From positions 248,001-312,000 of the forward strand of contig NZ_JAUETR010000001.1 of NCBI RefSeq assembly GCF_032484785.1: a DNA stretch of 64,000 nucleotides. The letters run 5' to 3'. The translations under genes and the position numbers were made by a program. Positions within the stretch are counted from its first letter, which is position 1. Each line of letters begins with the position of its first letter. Below are positions 45,324 to 54,713 of the stretch, in pieces. The DNA is from Bradyrhizobium sp. SZCCHNS1050. Its GTDB lineage: Bacteria; Pseudomonadota; Alphaproteobacteria; Rhizobiales; Xanthobacteraceae. The notes beneath the pieces are model-generated. The model saw only the letters and a program-made list of their open reading frames with translations. It ran no database searches and was not told the origin of the DNA.

Positions 45324-47195
45324 CTACAGATATTTCACCAGCGTCAACTGGGCCAGCATCGCCGTCGTCTGGTAGGACGCCTGGAGGTTGGTCTGCAGCT
45401 GCAGGATCTGGCTCGCCACCTCCTGCTGCGAGATGCCCTCGGTCTGGTCGACCATGGCCTGCATCGCCGCCTTGGCCTGGGTCTGGCGCGCCGTGGCGTC
45501 CTTCATCGTGGTCTGGGCGTTGGCGAACTCGGTCTGGATATCCGAGATCGCCTGCTGGCCGAGCTGCGGCGTCAGGTTGGCGGCGATGCGCTGGCTGAGC
45601 GCACCGATCTGCTGCGGAGCATTTGCTCCCGCTGGCGGCGTGTTGACGGCGGCATAGACCGCGGTCTGCTGCACGAGGTTGCGGATCGCGAACTCGTTGC
45701 CCTGGGCGCCGAACTGAATGCTCTGCGCCGTGTCGATCCGGATGCTCGCGCTCGACCGCGCCGAGCCGGGACCGCTGTTGCCGGTGTACCAGGCGACGGT
45801 GTTGGCCGAACCGTTGACGAGGCTGGTCGCCGACCCCAGCGGCGAGCCGGAGACGCGCAACGGCGGCGTCGGCGCCGTCACGGTGCCGGAGAAGCCGAGC
45901 GCCCCGAACGCACCCGCGTTCGAGCTCGACACCGAGAAGCCGGCGGCGTCGTTGGTGCGCAAGGTGATCACGCCGCCGCTGACCGTCGACGGCGTCGACG
46001 TGCCGCTGAGCGTATCGATCTTCGACAGCAGCGTCTGCACGCTGTCGCCGACATTGATCTGGTTGTTGCCGTTGGCGCCGGAGGCGACGAAGGTCAGCGT
46101 CTGCCCATTGACCGTGATGGTGTCGCCGGTCGCAAAGCTGGTCGCGATCGAGTCGGAGCCCGCCCCGCCCGACAGCAGCGTCGCTCCCGTGATCGGCGCC
46201 GGCGTTGCGAGCTTGTTGTTGACCACCGTTCCCGACACGGCGCTCGCCGTGTTGAAGAAGTTGTCACCGGCGACGACCGCCGAGGCGGCGGTCAGCGAGG
46301 TGTTGGCCAGCGTCGACAGCGCCGTGTTGAGCGCCGCATTGAGATTGGCGGAGGTGGCCGCCGGCGTGGCGCCGATGGCGAACGTATTGGTCGGCGCCGG
46401 CGTCGTGGTGGACGCCGTCAGCTTGATCGATTCCGAGGTGCCGTCGGGCAGCTTGAAGGTGAAGCTGATCTGGTCGCCCGCATTCGGATTGCCGGCGGTG
46501 AGATCGACCGAGATGCCCGGGGGCGAGCCGGACGGTCCGGTCACCGTGGCATTGGTCAGCGACGAGGTGACGCCGCTCAGCTTGAAGCCGAACGGCGAGC
46601 CGGCGACGTCCTCCGCCAGCGTGATCGGCATCGTGGCCGACGCCGACAGGTTCAGACGCCCGAGACCGTTGAGCCCGAGATCGGCCTGCTGCCGCTCGGC
46701 GATGACCTGCTTCAGGCCGGCCTGCGTCGTGGTGCCGTTCAGGATGTCGTCGGCCGATGCGATCGCCGGCCGGTCGGTGGCGCTGCCGGAGAAGATGTAG
46801 CGATCGCCGACCTGGGTGTTGAGGATGCCGGTGATGGCCGACAGGTTGGACAGCGCCGTCAATTGTCCCGTGGTCTGGCCGGTGCTGGTCAGGTTCTGCG
46901 GCGTCGCCGAGGCGCCACTCTGGACCTGGTCATGAATCTTGGACAGCGACTGCAGCGAGGTATTGACCGCGCCGATCACGGTATTGACGTGGGTCATCGT
47001 CAGCGTGAAGGCCGAGATGTTCGAGAGCTGCGCCCGCGCCGCGATCGCGAAGCCTTCGTCGGGGCCCATGCCGGCGTAGTTGTTCGCCTTGACGCCGCTC
47101 GAGAGCTGCGTGGAAAGGTCCGCGAGCTGGTTCGAGATGTTCCGCACGGACAGGCCGAGCAGAGAATTTCCGTAGTTGACACTGCTGATCGACAT
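45324..47195 (-). CDS. flgL: Hook-filament junction protein FlgL with DUF1522-type insert
   Basis: A 623-residue protein, about twice the length of enteric FlgL. The N-terminal flagellin-like helices (SVNYGNSLLGLSVRNISNQL, LADLSTQLSSGVKANNYAGM) and C-terminal helices (QTKAAMQAMVDQTEGISQQE-like, LQLQTNLQASYQTTAML) frame a large insert. Within it, ~332-438 is the same module as in flagellins and FlgE (TLLSGGAGSDSIATSF, GDTITVNGQTLTFV, INVGDSVQTLLSKID). It is last in flgE-flgK-flgL, 15 bases after flgK. Confidence 0.92.
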   Translation of the reverse strand: MSISSVNYGNSLLGLSVRNISNQLADLSTQLSSGVKANNYAGMGPDEGFAIAARAQLSNISAFTLTMTHVNTVIGAVNTSLQSLSKIHDQVQSGASATPQNLTSTGQTTGQLTALSNLSAITGILNTQVGDRYIFSGSATDRPAIASADDILNGTTTQAGLKQVIAERQQADLGLNGLGRLNLSASATMPITLAEDVAGSPFGFKLSGVTSSLTNATVTGPSGSPPGISVDLTAGNPNAGDQISFTFKLPDGTSESIKLTASTTTPAPTNTFAIGATPAATSANLNAALNTALSTLANTSLTAASAVVAGDNFFNTASAVSGTVVNNKLATPAPITGATLLSGGAGSDSIATSFATGDTITVNGQTLTFVASGANGNNQINVGDSVQTLLSKIDTLSGTSTPSTVSGGVITLRTNDAAGFSVSSSNAGAFGALGFSGTVTAPTPPLRVSGSPLGSATSLVNGSANTVAWYTGNSGPGSARSSASIRIDTAQSIQFGAQGNEFAIRNLVQQTAVYAAVNTPPAGANAPQQIGALSQRIAANLTPQLGQQAISDIQTEFANAQTTMKDATARQTQAKAAMQAMVDQTEGISQQEVASQILQLQTNLQASYQTTAMLAQLTLVKYL

Positions 47196-47210
47196 CTTAC
47201 ACGCGCCTCA

Positions 47211-49073
47211 CTAAAATGCCTGGAGCAGGCTCTGCATCATGCTTTGCACGACCGACATGATATGGGCGTTGGCCGCATAGGTGTTCTGGACCTGGATCAG
47301 GTTGGACATCTCGCTGTCCATGTTGACCCCCGCCGTGCCCTGGAACTTCTCCTTCAGCGTGCTGACCACGACGGCCTGGCCCTGGCTGAGCTGGGTCGCC
47401 AGCGTCGAGGCACTGCCCTGCTGGCTGACGAACTGCTGCAGATAGCCGGACACCGTGCCCTGGAATGGCTGCGCCGCCGAGCCGAGGCCGGTGGTTGGCG
47501 AGTAGCTGAAGGTCGCCGAGGTGAGCTGCGCGAACAGGAAGTCCGGTCGCGTCGCGTCGCCGGCCGCGGTCTGCGGCGAGGTCGAATAGGTCGACAGCTT
47601 GGTCGGATCGTTCAGCAATGCCGGGTTGACGTTGAGCCGCCCCGCGAGCCCCGTCATCTGCGAGCCGGTCGAGGTGATCGCACCGGTGTAGAGCGCACCG
47701 CCGTCAGTGAAAACCGGCAGTTGCGCGTTGCCGCTGGCGAGCGTCTGCACGGTGGTGGTGGCCGAGGCCGCCTTGACCGCCGCCTGGCTGGTGCCGTCAT
47801 CGGTGATCCGCAGCGTGGTGCCGGAGGGATTGGAAAACTGCAGATGCGCGCCACCGAGCGCGCTGTTGAGCTGCGACACCACCGAGGCCATGCCGAGCGA
47901 GAAGTCGACGCCGACATAGGACGGGTTGGCGCCGGAGGCGTTCTTCAGCGGCAGCGCCGCGGGATCGTTGACGTTGACGATCTTGACCTGGCGCTGGACG
48001 TTGCTCGAATCCGTGTAGGTCAGGTTGATGGTGTTGCCCGCCAGCAGCCCGCTGGTCGAGACGTCGAAGCCGGCCGGAGGTCCCGCCACCGCGGTACCCG
48101 CCGTGGTCTTGTCGGACAGCGCCGAGGCCATCGTCGCCGCGAGCTGGTCGACCTGGGTCTGCGCCTGCACCAGGGTCTGGTCGCGCAGCTTGAGGTCGGC
48201 CGCGATCTGACCCGAGTTCAGGAGATTGTTCGACACGACGTCGAGCGACACGCCGTTCGACAGCTTGATGTTGAGCTGCCCGACGCCGGTCTTGGTCGGA
48301 TCGCTGTTGTAGAGCGAGGTGGCGTCGAGCGTCCCCGGCGACGAGAAGGTGAACTCGGAGCTGAGGCCTGCGCCGACCAGCTGGATGCCCGAATTGGTGA
48401 ACACGCTCGTGCCGTTGGTCGGATCCGACACGACGCGGATGTCGACATATTTGGCAAGCGTGTTGATCGCGTTGTCGCGCTGGTCCTGCAGGGTCGCCGC
48501 CAGCGGGTCGGAGCTGTCGAGGCCCTGCAGCTGCGTGTTGAGCGTCGCGATCTGCTTGATCGCCGCGTTGGCCTGCGTGACCGAATTGCCGATGTCCTGC
48601 TCGACATTGGTGCGCAGGGTCTGGATGCCCTTGGTGGTCGCGTTGAGCTGCAGCGCCACGCCCTGCGCCGCCGACAGCGCCACCGACTGCGCCGACTGGT
48701 TGCTCGGATTGTTCGACAGCGACTGCAGCGCCGTGGTGAAATTGTTCAGCGCCGTCTCGAGCGTGCCGCTGCCGCCGGGCGTACCGTACACGGTCTGCAG
48801 CTGGCTCAGGATGTTGGCCATCTGATTGGCATAGGTCCCACCCGAGGTCTCGGTGCGGAGCTGGTTCTGGACGAACAAGTCGAGCTGACGGTTGACGCCC
48901 GTCGTCGTCACCGTCGAGCCGAAGCCGCCGCTGGCGACCTCGATCTGGTTCGGGTTCTGCGCGACGTAGCCGGGCGTGTTCGCGTTGGCGACGTTCGATG
49001 AGATGATCGAGAGCGCGGCCTGCGTCGAGCGCAGGCCGGACATCGCGGTGGCGAGGGCAGAACTCAAACCCAT
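47211..49073 (-). CDS. flgK: Hook-associated protein FlgK
   Basis: A 620-residue hook-associated protein 1. The N-terminus (ALATAMSGLRSTQAALSIIS, SNVANANTPGYVAQ) and C-terminus (SEMSNLIQVQNTYAANAHIM) are canonical. The middle coiled region (QVDQLAATMASALSDKTTAG) and the FlgK-type beta insert match the family. It has no DUF1522-type module. It lies between flgE (44 bases) and flgL (15 bases). Confidence 0.96.
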   Translation of the reverse strand: MGLSSALATAMSGLRSTQAALSIISSNVANANTPGYVAQNPNQIEVASGGFGSTVTTTGVNRQLDLFVQNQLRTETSGGTYANQMANILSQLQTVYGTPGGSGTLETALNNFTTALQSLSNNPSNQSAQSVALSAAQGVALQLNATTKGIQTLRTNVEQDIGNSVTQANAAIKQIATLNTQLQGLDSSDPLAATLQDQRDNAINTLAKYVDIRVVSDPTNGTSVFTNSGIQLVGAGLSSEFTFSSPGTLDATSLYNSDPTKTGVGQLNIKLSNGVSLDVVSNNLLNSGQIAADLKLRDQTLVQAQTQVDQLAATMASALSDKTTAGTAVAGPPAGFDVSTSGLLAGNTINLTYTDSSNVQRQVKIVNVNDPAALPLKNASGANPSYVGVDFSLGMASVVSQLNSALGGAHLQFSNPSGTTLRITDDGTSQAAVKAASATTTVQTLASGNAQLPVFTDGGALYTGAITSTGSQMTGLAGRLNVNPALLNDPTKLSTYSTSPQTAAGDATRPDFLFAQLTSATFSYSPTTGLGSAAQPFQGTVSGYLQQFVSQQGSASTLATQLSQGQAVVVSTLKEKFQGTAGVNMDSEMSNLIQVQNTYAANAHIMSVVQSMMQSLLQAF

Positions 49074-49117
49074 GTTCGGTAGCCTTATGTCAATTCAACT
49101 GCCACGTCTCAGCGCGA

Positions 49118-50920
49118 TCAGCGCAGCACGTTCAGAAGATCCTGCACCATCGAATTGGCCGTCGTGATCACCTTGGTGTTGGCCGAATAGGCCTGCTGGG
49201 TCACGATCAGCTTGGTGAACTCGTCGGCGATGTCGGTGTTGGAGCCTTCCAGCGAGCCGCCCGAGATCTTGCCGGTCGCGCCGATGATGGCCTGGCCGGA
49301 CTGGTCGGTCGCCTCGTAGGCGCCGCCGTCGAGCGCCTTCAGGTAGTTGGTGCCGTTGAAGTGCGACAGCGTGACCTGCGCCAGGTTGATGGTCTGGCCG
49401 TTGGAGAAGGTGCCGGTGACGACGCCGCTGTTGTTGACGGCGACCGACTGCAGCTGGCCGGCGGCGAAGCCGTTCTGATTGATCTGGTTGATCGTCGCCG
49501 AGCCGATCGTGCTCGCATATTGCGTCAGCGCGCCCGAGGAGATGTTGAGGCTGACGGTGCCGAGCGTGGTGCCGTCGACCACGACGTTGGGAATGGAGAT
49601 GTTGGAGGTCGTCGGCGACACGAGCGAGCCGTCGGAGGCGAACGTGAAATTGGTGCCGACGTTCTGCCAGGCCACGGTCGAGCCAGTGGCGCTGGAGTTG
49701 GTCTGGTAGAACAGGTTCCAGGTGTCCTTGTGGCCCGTGCCGAGCGTCGAGCTGTCGACCTTGCCCCAGCGCAGCTGCACGTTCACCGGCGTGCCCGACG
49801 AATTGTAGGCCGTGACCGCGCCGCCCGAGATCGTCTCGTTGTTGAAGTTGGTGAGATCGTTGCCGATCACGATGCCGGTGCCGGGACTCGCCGTGCGCGT
49901 CAGTGCCACGGGTGACGTGAGGCCGAGCGCGGTGAAACCCGGCGAGGCACTGCTCAAGTTCCAGTCCTCGCCGCTGCCGGAATGCAGCGTGATCTTGCCG
50001 GCGGTGATGGTCGGCTGCACGCCGGTGACGGCCGCGATCTTCGCCAGCAGCGTGCCGACGGAGTCGCCGACATTGATCTGGGTACCCGAGGCGCCGGAGG
50101 CGACGAAGGTGAAGGTGACGACGTCGCCGGCGCTGCCGGTCATGGTGATGGTGTCGCCGGTGGTGAAATTGCTCGAGATCGAGTCGCCGCTGGCGCCGCT
50201 CAACAATGTCGAGGTCGTGATCTGCGCCGGCACCTTGTTCACGGCGGTGGCGCCGGTGACGGTGGAGTCGGCGTAGAAATTGGTGCCGACCGGCAGCGGC
50301 ACGTTGGAGAGGTCGGCCGAGTTGAGGCCGCCGGCCGCGACCAGCGTGCCGGTCGCAGCGTTGCCGCTGGCGGCGGTCTTCGGCTGCGTCGGCAGGTTGG
50401 CGGCGTACTGGATTGCGGTGGTCGCCTGCGCCGGCACGAAATTGTTGGCGAATTGCAGCACGGTCGGCACGTTGCCGGTGGCGTTGCCGGTCTTCGGATC
50501 GACCGCGACACCCATCAGGTAATAGCCGGCGCCATTGATCAGGTTGCCGTTGGCGTTGAGCTGGAAGTCGCCGCGGCGGGTGTAGTTGGTGACGCCGGTG
50601 AAGACCGGCACGTTATCGACGACCGAGGAGGCCTTCTGCACGTTGAAGAAGCCGTCGCCGTTGATCGCCATGTTGGTGGCGACCGAGGACGTCGAGACGG
50701 TGCCCTGGGTGGTGATGGTGGCCTTGGCGAAGGCCGTGACGCCGCCGGCATTCTGGCGCGTCGGGTTGGTCGCGTTGGGAATGAGGTCTTCGAAGCTGGT
50801 GCCGATTCCCTTGTAGCCGACGGTCGACGCGTTCGCGATGTTACCGGAAATATTCTGCAGCGCGAATGATTGAGCGGACAGACCGCTCACCGAAGTGTTC
50901 ATCGCGTCGAAGATACCCAT
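49118..50920 (-). CDS. flgE: Flagellar hook protein FlgE with DUF1522-type insert
   Basis: A 600-residue hook subunit, longer than enteric FlgE (~400). The N-terminus (MNTSVSGLSAQSFALQNISG, NIANASTVGYKGIGTSFEDL) and C-terminus (TDIADEFTKLIVTQQAYSAN, TKVITTANSMVQDLL) are typical. The insert at ~233-333 carries TLLSGASGDSISSNFTTGDT, VVTFTFVASGASG and INVGDSVGTLLAKI, the module shared with flagellins and FlgL. It is first in flgE-flgK-flgL, behind a sigma-54 promoter. Confidence 0.96.
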   Translation of the reverse strand: MGIFDAMNTSVSGLSAQSFALQNISGNIANASTVGYKGIGTSFEDLIPNATNPTRQNAGGVTAFAKATITTQGTVSTSSVATNMAINGDGFFNVQKASSVVDNVPVFTGVTNYTRRGDFQLNANGNLINGAGYYLMGVAVDPKTGNATGNVPTVLQFANNFVPAQATTAIQYAANLPTQPKTAASGNAATGTLVAAGGLNSADLSNVPLPVGTNFYADSTVTGATAVNKVPAQITTSTLLSGASGDSISSNFTTGDTITMTGSAGDVVTFTFVASGASGTQINVGDSVGTLLAKIAAVTGVQPTITAGKITLHSGSGEDWNLSSASPGFTALGLTSPVALTRTASPGTGIVIGNDLTNFNNETISGGAVTAYNSSGTPVNVQLRWGKVDSSTLGTGHKDTWNLFYQTNSSATGSTVAWQNVGTNFTFASDGSLVSPTTSNISIPNVVVDGTTLGTVSLNISSGALTQYASTIGSATINQINQNGFAAGQLQSVAVNNSGVVTGTFSNGQTINLAQVTLSHFNGTNYLKALDGGAYEATDQSGQAIIGATGKISGGSLEGSNTDIADEFTKLIVTQQAYSANTKVITTANSMVQDLLNVLR

Positions 50921-50983
50921 ACCAATCTCTCCACTGTGATGCCGGTGGCGGGTCGGCCCGCACCGCGTTTCGTGGAGAGCTGT

Positions 50984-50999
50984 CGCAATCGCTGTGCCA
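50984..50999 (-). promoter_or_regulatory. Sigma-54 promoter of the flgE operon
   Basis: On the minus strand TGGCACA-N4-TTGCG, an excellent -24/-12 match with correct spacing, about 65 bases before flgE. The rest of 50921-51215 shows no gene. Confidence 0.88.
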
Positions 51000-51215
51000 G
51001 ATGCGAAAATGCTGTGAAATCAGCGTGTTGGAAAACAACAACGTAAAAAAAGCGGCGTCAAAACTGGTGAACAATTGCCGAGCCGGCAGTTCTTGCCGGG
51101 CCGGACGCGCCAAATCGCGCTCCGGCACGGCCGCTCGTCACGGCTGCCGGCGCGTCCTGAAGACCCCCATCGAGCCTTGAACGGACGAGCCGGAATATCC
51201 TGGCGCAAATTCCTG

Positions 51216-51719
51216 TCAGGTCGACGACGGATTTGCCGGGTGGAACGTGAGCGAGAGCCCGTCCATGCAGTAGCGCAGGCCGGTCGGCTTGGGGCCGTCG
51301 TCGAACACATGGCCGAGATGGCCGCCGCAGCGGCGGCAATGCACCTCGGTGCGGACCATGCCGTAGGTCTTGTCCTGGCGGGTCGCCACGGCATTGTCGA
51401 GCGGCTTGAAGAAGCTCGGCCAGCCGGTGCCGCTGTCGAACTTGGTGTCGGAGGAGAACAGCGGCAGGTCGCAGCCGGCGCAGGCGAAGGTGCCCTTGCG
51501 ATGCTCCTTCAGCAGCGGGCTGGTCCAGGGCCGCTCGGTGCCCTCCTCGCGCAGGATCTCGTATTGCTGCGGCGTCAATTGCGCGCGCCACTCGGCCTCG
51601 GTCTTCTCGATCTCGAACTTCTCGGCGGCGCGGGCCGGCGCGGAACCGCCGAGCCAGCGCAGGGCGGAGAAGCCGAACAGTCCGGCGGCGGTGGTGAACA
51701 TCATGCGGCGGTCGATCAT
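51216..51719 (-). CDS. msrB: Exported peptide-methionine (R)-S-oxide reductase MsrB
   Basis: A 167-residue protein that repairs methionine-R-sulfoxide. An N-terminal export signal ([20 protein letters not shown], ending ARA) contains a twin arginine, so Tat export is possible. The MsrB core follows: zinc-binding CAGC and CRRC pairs, GTGWPSFF, and the catalytic cysteine in [12 protein letters not shown]. Most MsrB proteins are cytoplasmic, so this one probably protects periplasmic proteins. Single gene. Confidence 0.92.
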   Translation of the reverse strand: MIDRRMMFTTAAGLFGFSALRWLGGSAPARAAEKFEIEKTEAEWRAQLTPQQYEILREEGTERPWTSPLLKEHRKGTFACAGCDLPLFSSDTKFDSGTGWPSFFKPLDNAVATRQDKTYGMVRTEVHCRRCGGHLGHVFDDGPKPTGLRYCMDGLSLTFHPANPSST

Positions 51720-51816
51720 GGACGTCTCCGTGCGGTGATGGGTTACCGGATCTACGGACGGGATCCCGCGAAGTTACGTCGGGCGCGGGCGCGACGGCTC
51801 ACTTTCTTGCGAGGTG

Positions 51817-53244
51817 TCAGCCCTCCCCGGCGTCGGGACGGTGGTTCAGATCGGACGGCTGCGGCCGCAGCGGCAGCCGCGAGCCGGGCCGCTCGGCCGC
51901 CCGGCGCCGCGCTTCGGCCGCCCTGATCTCGCGCACACGCTCCTGCGCGCGGACGCGCTCGCGGTGCCGCGCCAGCGTCCCGGCCGCGGCGGCGCGGCCC
52001 CGGATCCACAGATTGACGACATGGCCGGCGACCCGGCCGCTGACGCCGCCGGCCCAGACCAATTCGAACGGCGAGAACAGCTTCCAGCGGTCGTCGCCGG
52101 CGAGGATCGCCTGCGCGATCAACTGCCCGGCCATCGCCGAGGTGTTGAGCCCCTGCCGGCCGAAGCCGCTCGCAACCCACAGGCCTTTGCGGAGCTGGCC
52201 GATCTGCGGCATGCCGTGCACGGTCTGGCCGGTGACGCCGCCGAAGGTCTCGGCGATCTCGACGCGGCCGAGTTGCGGGAACACCGTGCGGATCCGGCGC
52301 TGCAGCGCCGCGGCAAATCCGCTGGGCCGGGCGTCCCAGGTCGTCTCCGGGCTCGCCCACATCAGCCGGTCGCCGTCGACGACGCGGAAATGATCGATGC
52401 CGTCGGTGTCGCTGACCGAGCCCCGGAAGGCGATCGCATCAGCCAGCCGCTCGCCGAGCGGCGCGGTGACGCCGCCATAGCGCCACACCGGCAACAGCGT
52501 ATCGGATAGCTTCTGCAGCGGCGCGCCGAGATGGATGTTGCCGGCCAGCACGATGTGCGAGGCGCGCATCCGCGCCGACGGCGTCACGATGCGCTTGCGC
52601 ACGCCCGACGCGTCGATGCTGACCACCGGCGTGTCCTCGAAGATCCTTGCCCCGGCCCGGTGCGCGAGCCGCGCCAGCGCGTGAACGTACCTGCGGCCGT
52701 CGAGTTGGAACGCCTTGGGGTAATGGACGCCATGGAAGTAGCGGTCGGTCTTGAGCTCGGTCCTGACGCGCTCGACCTGCCAGCCCTCGACCTCGGTGTC
52801 GAAATCCTCGTGCAGCATCTGGAGGCGGCGGATCAAGGCGTCGCCGGCGTCGACATTCGAGACTTCGAGCGCGCCTTCGCTGAGTCCGATGCCCGGCATC
52901 GCCGCGGTGGCCTGGGCGCGGATGAACTCGGCACCGGACCAGGACAACGCCCATAGCGCCCGGGCATGCGCGAGCCCGACGCGCTCGATCAGATCCGGCA
53001 GCGGCAGGTCGAACCCGGGCATGACCGTCCCGATCATGTGACCGGATGCGTTCCATCCGACCTGGCGGCCTTCCAGCACCGCGACGCTCGCCCCCTGCCG
53101 GGCCGCGCACAACGCCACCGTCAAGCCGGCCAATCCCGCCCCGACGACGCAGACGTCGACATCGAGGTCGAAATTCAGCCTGGTGCGGCCGTGTGCACCT
53201 GCGGCATCCGCGTCATCGTTCACGCTTGTGGAAGTCTCGCTCAT
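51817..53244 (-). CDS. FAD-dependent oxidoreductase (DAO/DadA type)
   Basis: A 475-residue flavoprotein. The dinucleotide-binding motif CVVGAGLAGLTVALCAARQG starts near residue 33. Further features are WNASGHMIGTVMPGFDLP (glycine oxidase/GlpD-like) and the C-terminal FAD contact LWVASGFGRQGLNTSAMAGQ. The fold fits amine or D-amino acid oxidation such as gamma-glutamylputrescine oxidase, but the substrate is unknown. The last ~55 residues are Arg-rich and low in complexity. It is divergent from the SixA-like gene. Confidence 0.85.
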   Translation of the reverse strand: MSETSTSVNDDADAAGAHGRTRLNFDLDVDVCVVGAGLAGLTVALCAARQGASVAVLEGRQVGWNASGHMIGTVMPGFDLPLPDLIERVGLAHARALWALSWSGAEFIRAQATAAMPGIGLSEGALEVSNVDAGDALIRRLQMLHEDFDTEVEGWQVERVRTELKTDRYFHGVHYPKAFQLDGRRYVHALARLAHRAGARIFEDTPVVSIDASGVRKRIVTPSARMRASHIVLAGNIHLGAPLQKLSDTLLPVWRYGGVTAPLGERLADAIAFRGSVSDTDGIDHFRVVDGDRLMWASPETTWDARPSGFAAALQRRIRTVFPQLGRVEIAETFGGVTGQTVHGMPQIGQLRKGLWVASGFGRQGLNTSAMAGQLIAQAILAGDDRWKLFSPFELVWAGGVSGRVAGHVVNLWIRGRAAAAGTLARHRERVRAQERVREIRAAEARRRAAERPGSRLPLRPQPSDLNHRPDAGEG

Positions 53245-53349
53245 GGCGTTTTCTTAGCGAACCCTGCGCCGGACGTCATGACGCTTTTAATGGCGATAAA
53301 GAGACGTGGTACAGGCTGACCCAGCCTGAACGATTCGAGACGGAATTCC

Positions 53350-53892
53350 ATGCGCCGATTGATGCTGCTGCGCCACGCCAAGACCGAGACTGACGCGCCG
53401 ACCGGCCGCGACCAGGACCGCCGTCTCGACGAGCGCGGGCACCAGGATGCCGCCATGATCGGCGATTTCATCGCCAGCCACCCGCCCGCGCCGGAGCTGG
53501 TGCTGGTCTCGACCGCGGTTCGGGCGCAGCAGACCTGGGACCTCGCACTTGCGGCAATGAAGGACCGCGTCCCGGCCCCGCAGGTCGAGACCGTTCCCGA
53601 GCTCTACGGCGCCGAGCCGATGCAGATGCTGCATCACATCCGGCTCGCGGCAGCGCATGATCCGAAGCAGCTCCTGCTCGTCGGACACAATCCGGGCATG
53701 CACGAGCTGGCGCTGGCGCTGACCGGCGAGGGCGATTCCGAGGCCCGCCACGAGCTGATGCGCAACATGCCGACCGCGGGACTCGCGGTGCTCGATTTCG
53801 ACACCGACGATTGGGGCGATATCAGCTTCACCCGCGGCCATCTCCTGAGGTTCGTCACGCCCAAGCTGCTCAAGCACGGCTCGGTCGATTGA
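53350..53892 (+). CDS. SixA-like histidine phosphatase
   Basis: A 180-residue phosphatase. The RHG-like catalytic motif is RRLMLLRHAKTETDAPTG (His9), and the second catalytic histidine lies in LLVGHNPGMHELALAL. That pair, with LVLVSTAVRAQQTWDLAL between, is typical of SixA, which dephosphorylates phosphohistidine proteins. It is likely cytoplasmic. It is followed after 53 bases by the universal stress gene. Confidence 0.88.
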   Translation: MRRLMLLRHAKTETDAPTGRDQDRRLDERGHQDAAMIGDFIASHPPAPELVLVSTAVRAQQTWDLALAAMKDRVPAPQVETVPELYGAEPMQMLHHIRLAAAHDPKQLLLVGHNPGMHELALALTGEGDSEARHELMRNMPTAGLAVLDFDTDDWGDISFTRGHLLRFVTPKLLKHGSVD

Positions 53893-53945
53893 CAGGCAGG
53901 TCGGGTCCGGCGCGTAATGCCGGCGGACAGAGAGGAGGACCTTCG

Positions 53946-54371
53946 ATGTTCAACTCGATTCTGGTGCCGATCGATCTGGCCGACACCGACCTCGCCAAGC
54001 CGGCCATCGCCACCGCGGCCACGCTGGCGCAGACTTGGAGCGGCACGGTGCATCTGCTCAACGTGATGCCGATGACGCCGGTGATGCTCGCCGAATACGT
54101 CCCGGCCGATTTCGATGCGCAGCAGCGCGAGACCGCCGAGGAAGCGCTGTCGATCGTGGCGCGCGAATCCGGCATCCCGGCCGAGCGCATCAGTTACACG
54201 GTACGCCAGGGCGGCATCTATCACGAGATCCTCGAGGAGGCGGCCAAGGTCAACGCCGACCTGATCGTGATGACCTCGCACCGCCCGGCGATGCGCACCT
54301 ACTTCCTCGGCAGCAATGCCGGGCATGTCGTGCGCTACGCGAAGTGCTCGGTGCTGGTGGTGAGGCCGTGA
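53946..54371 (+). CDS. Universal stress protein family (UspA)
   Basis: A 141-residue protein. The start MFNSILVPIDLADTDLAKPA and the ATP-binding end HRPAMRTYFLGSNAGHVVRY and CSVLVVRP match UspA (G-x2-G-x9-G-S/T-like loop). Middle segment EEAAKVNADLIVMTSHR is typical. It has a strong AGAGGAGG site. Probable general stress role. Confidence 0.92.
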   Translation: MFNSILVPIDLADTDLAKPAIATAATLAQTWSGTVHLLNVMPMTPVMLAEYVPADFDAQQRETAEEALSIVARESGIPAERISYTVRQGGIYHEILEEAAKVNADLIVMTSHRPAMRTYFLGSNAGHVVRYAKCSVLVVRP

Positions 54372-54491
54372 GTGGCGGCCTCCTCCAACGCATACTGCGC
54401 GTAGAACAATTCCCTCTTCGCAGCTATTGCTATCGCATTGGGTGTTTCTCGATCCTATTGCCCGACCGAAATGCGGACTGAGGACACTCTC

Positions 54492-54686
54492 ATGAGATGG
54501 CCTCTGCCTTATCCAAGGCGCGGTGACGTATTGGGTATTCTGTTCATCCTCGCTCTGCTTTGCCTTCTCGTTTCCAGCTTCTACTGGTTTCCGAATTCTA
54601 AGCCGAATACCGGATTTGGTCCGGATTGGGATTGCACTCCTGTCCCCAATGGCCAACCGATCTGCATCAAAAAATTGAGTCATTGA
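54492..54686 (+). CDS. Small single-pass membrane protein
   Basis: A 64-residue protein. One membrane helix (ILFILALLCLLVSSFYWF) near residues 15-32 is followed by a short periplasmic tail with two cysteines (DWDCTPVPNGQPICIKK) suited to a disulfide. The ATG is the second one in frame; the upstream region is not protein-like. Recognised from memory as a recurrent Bradyrhizobium hypothetical; no function known. Confidence 0.6.
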   Translation: MRWPLPYPRRGDVLGILFILALLCLLVSSFYWFPNSKPNTGFGPDWDCTPVPNGQPICIKKLSH

Positions 54687-54713
54687 ACTTGGTTCGCGAC
54701 AAACACCACAGTG

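Noticed and set aside
45288..49001. 1237-codon open frame on the plus strand
   Set aside because: It is antisense to flgL and flgK, both with clear family motifs.
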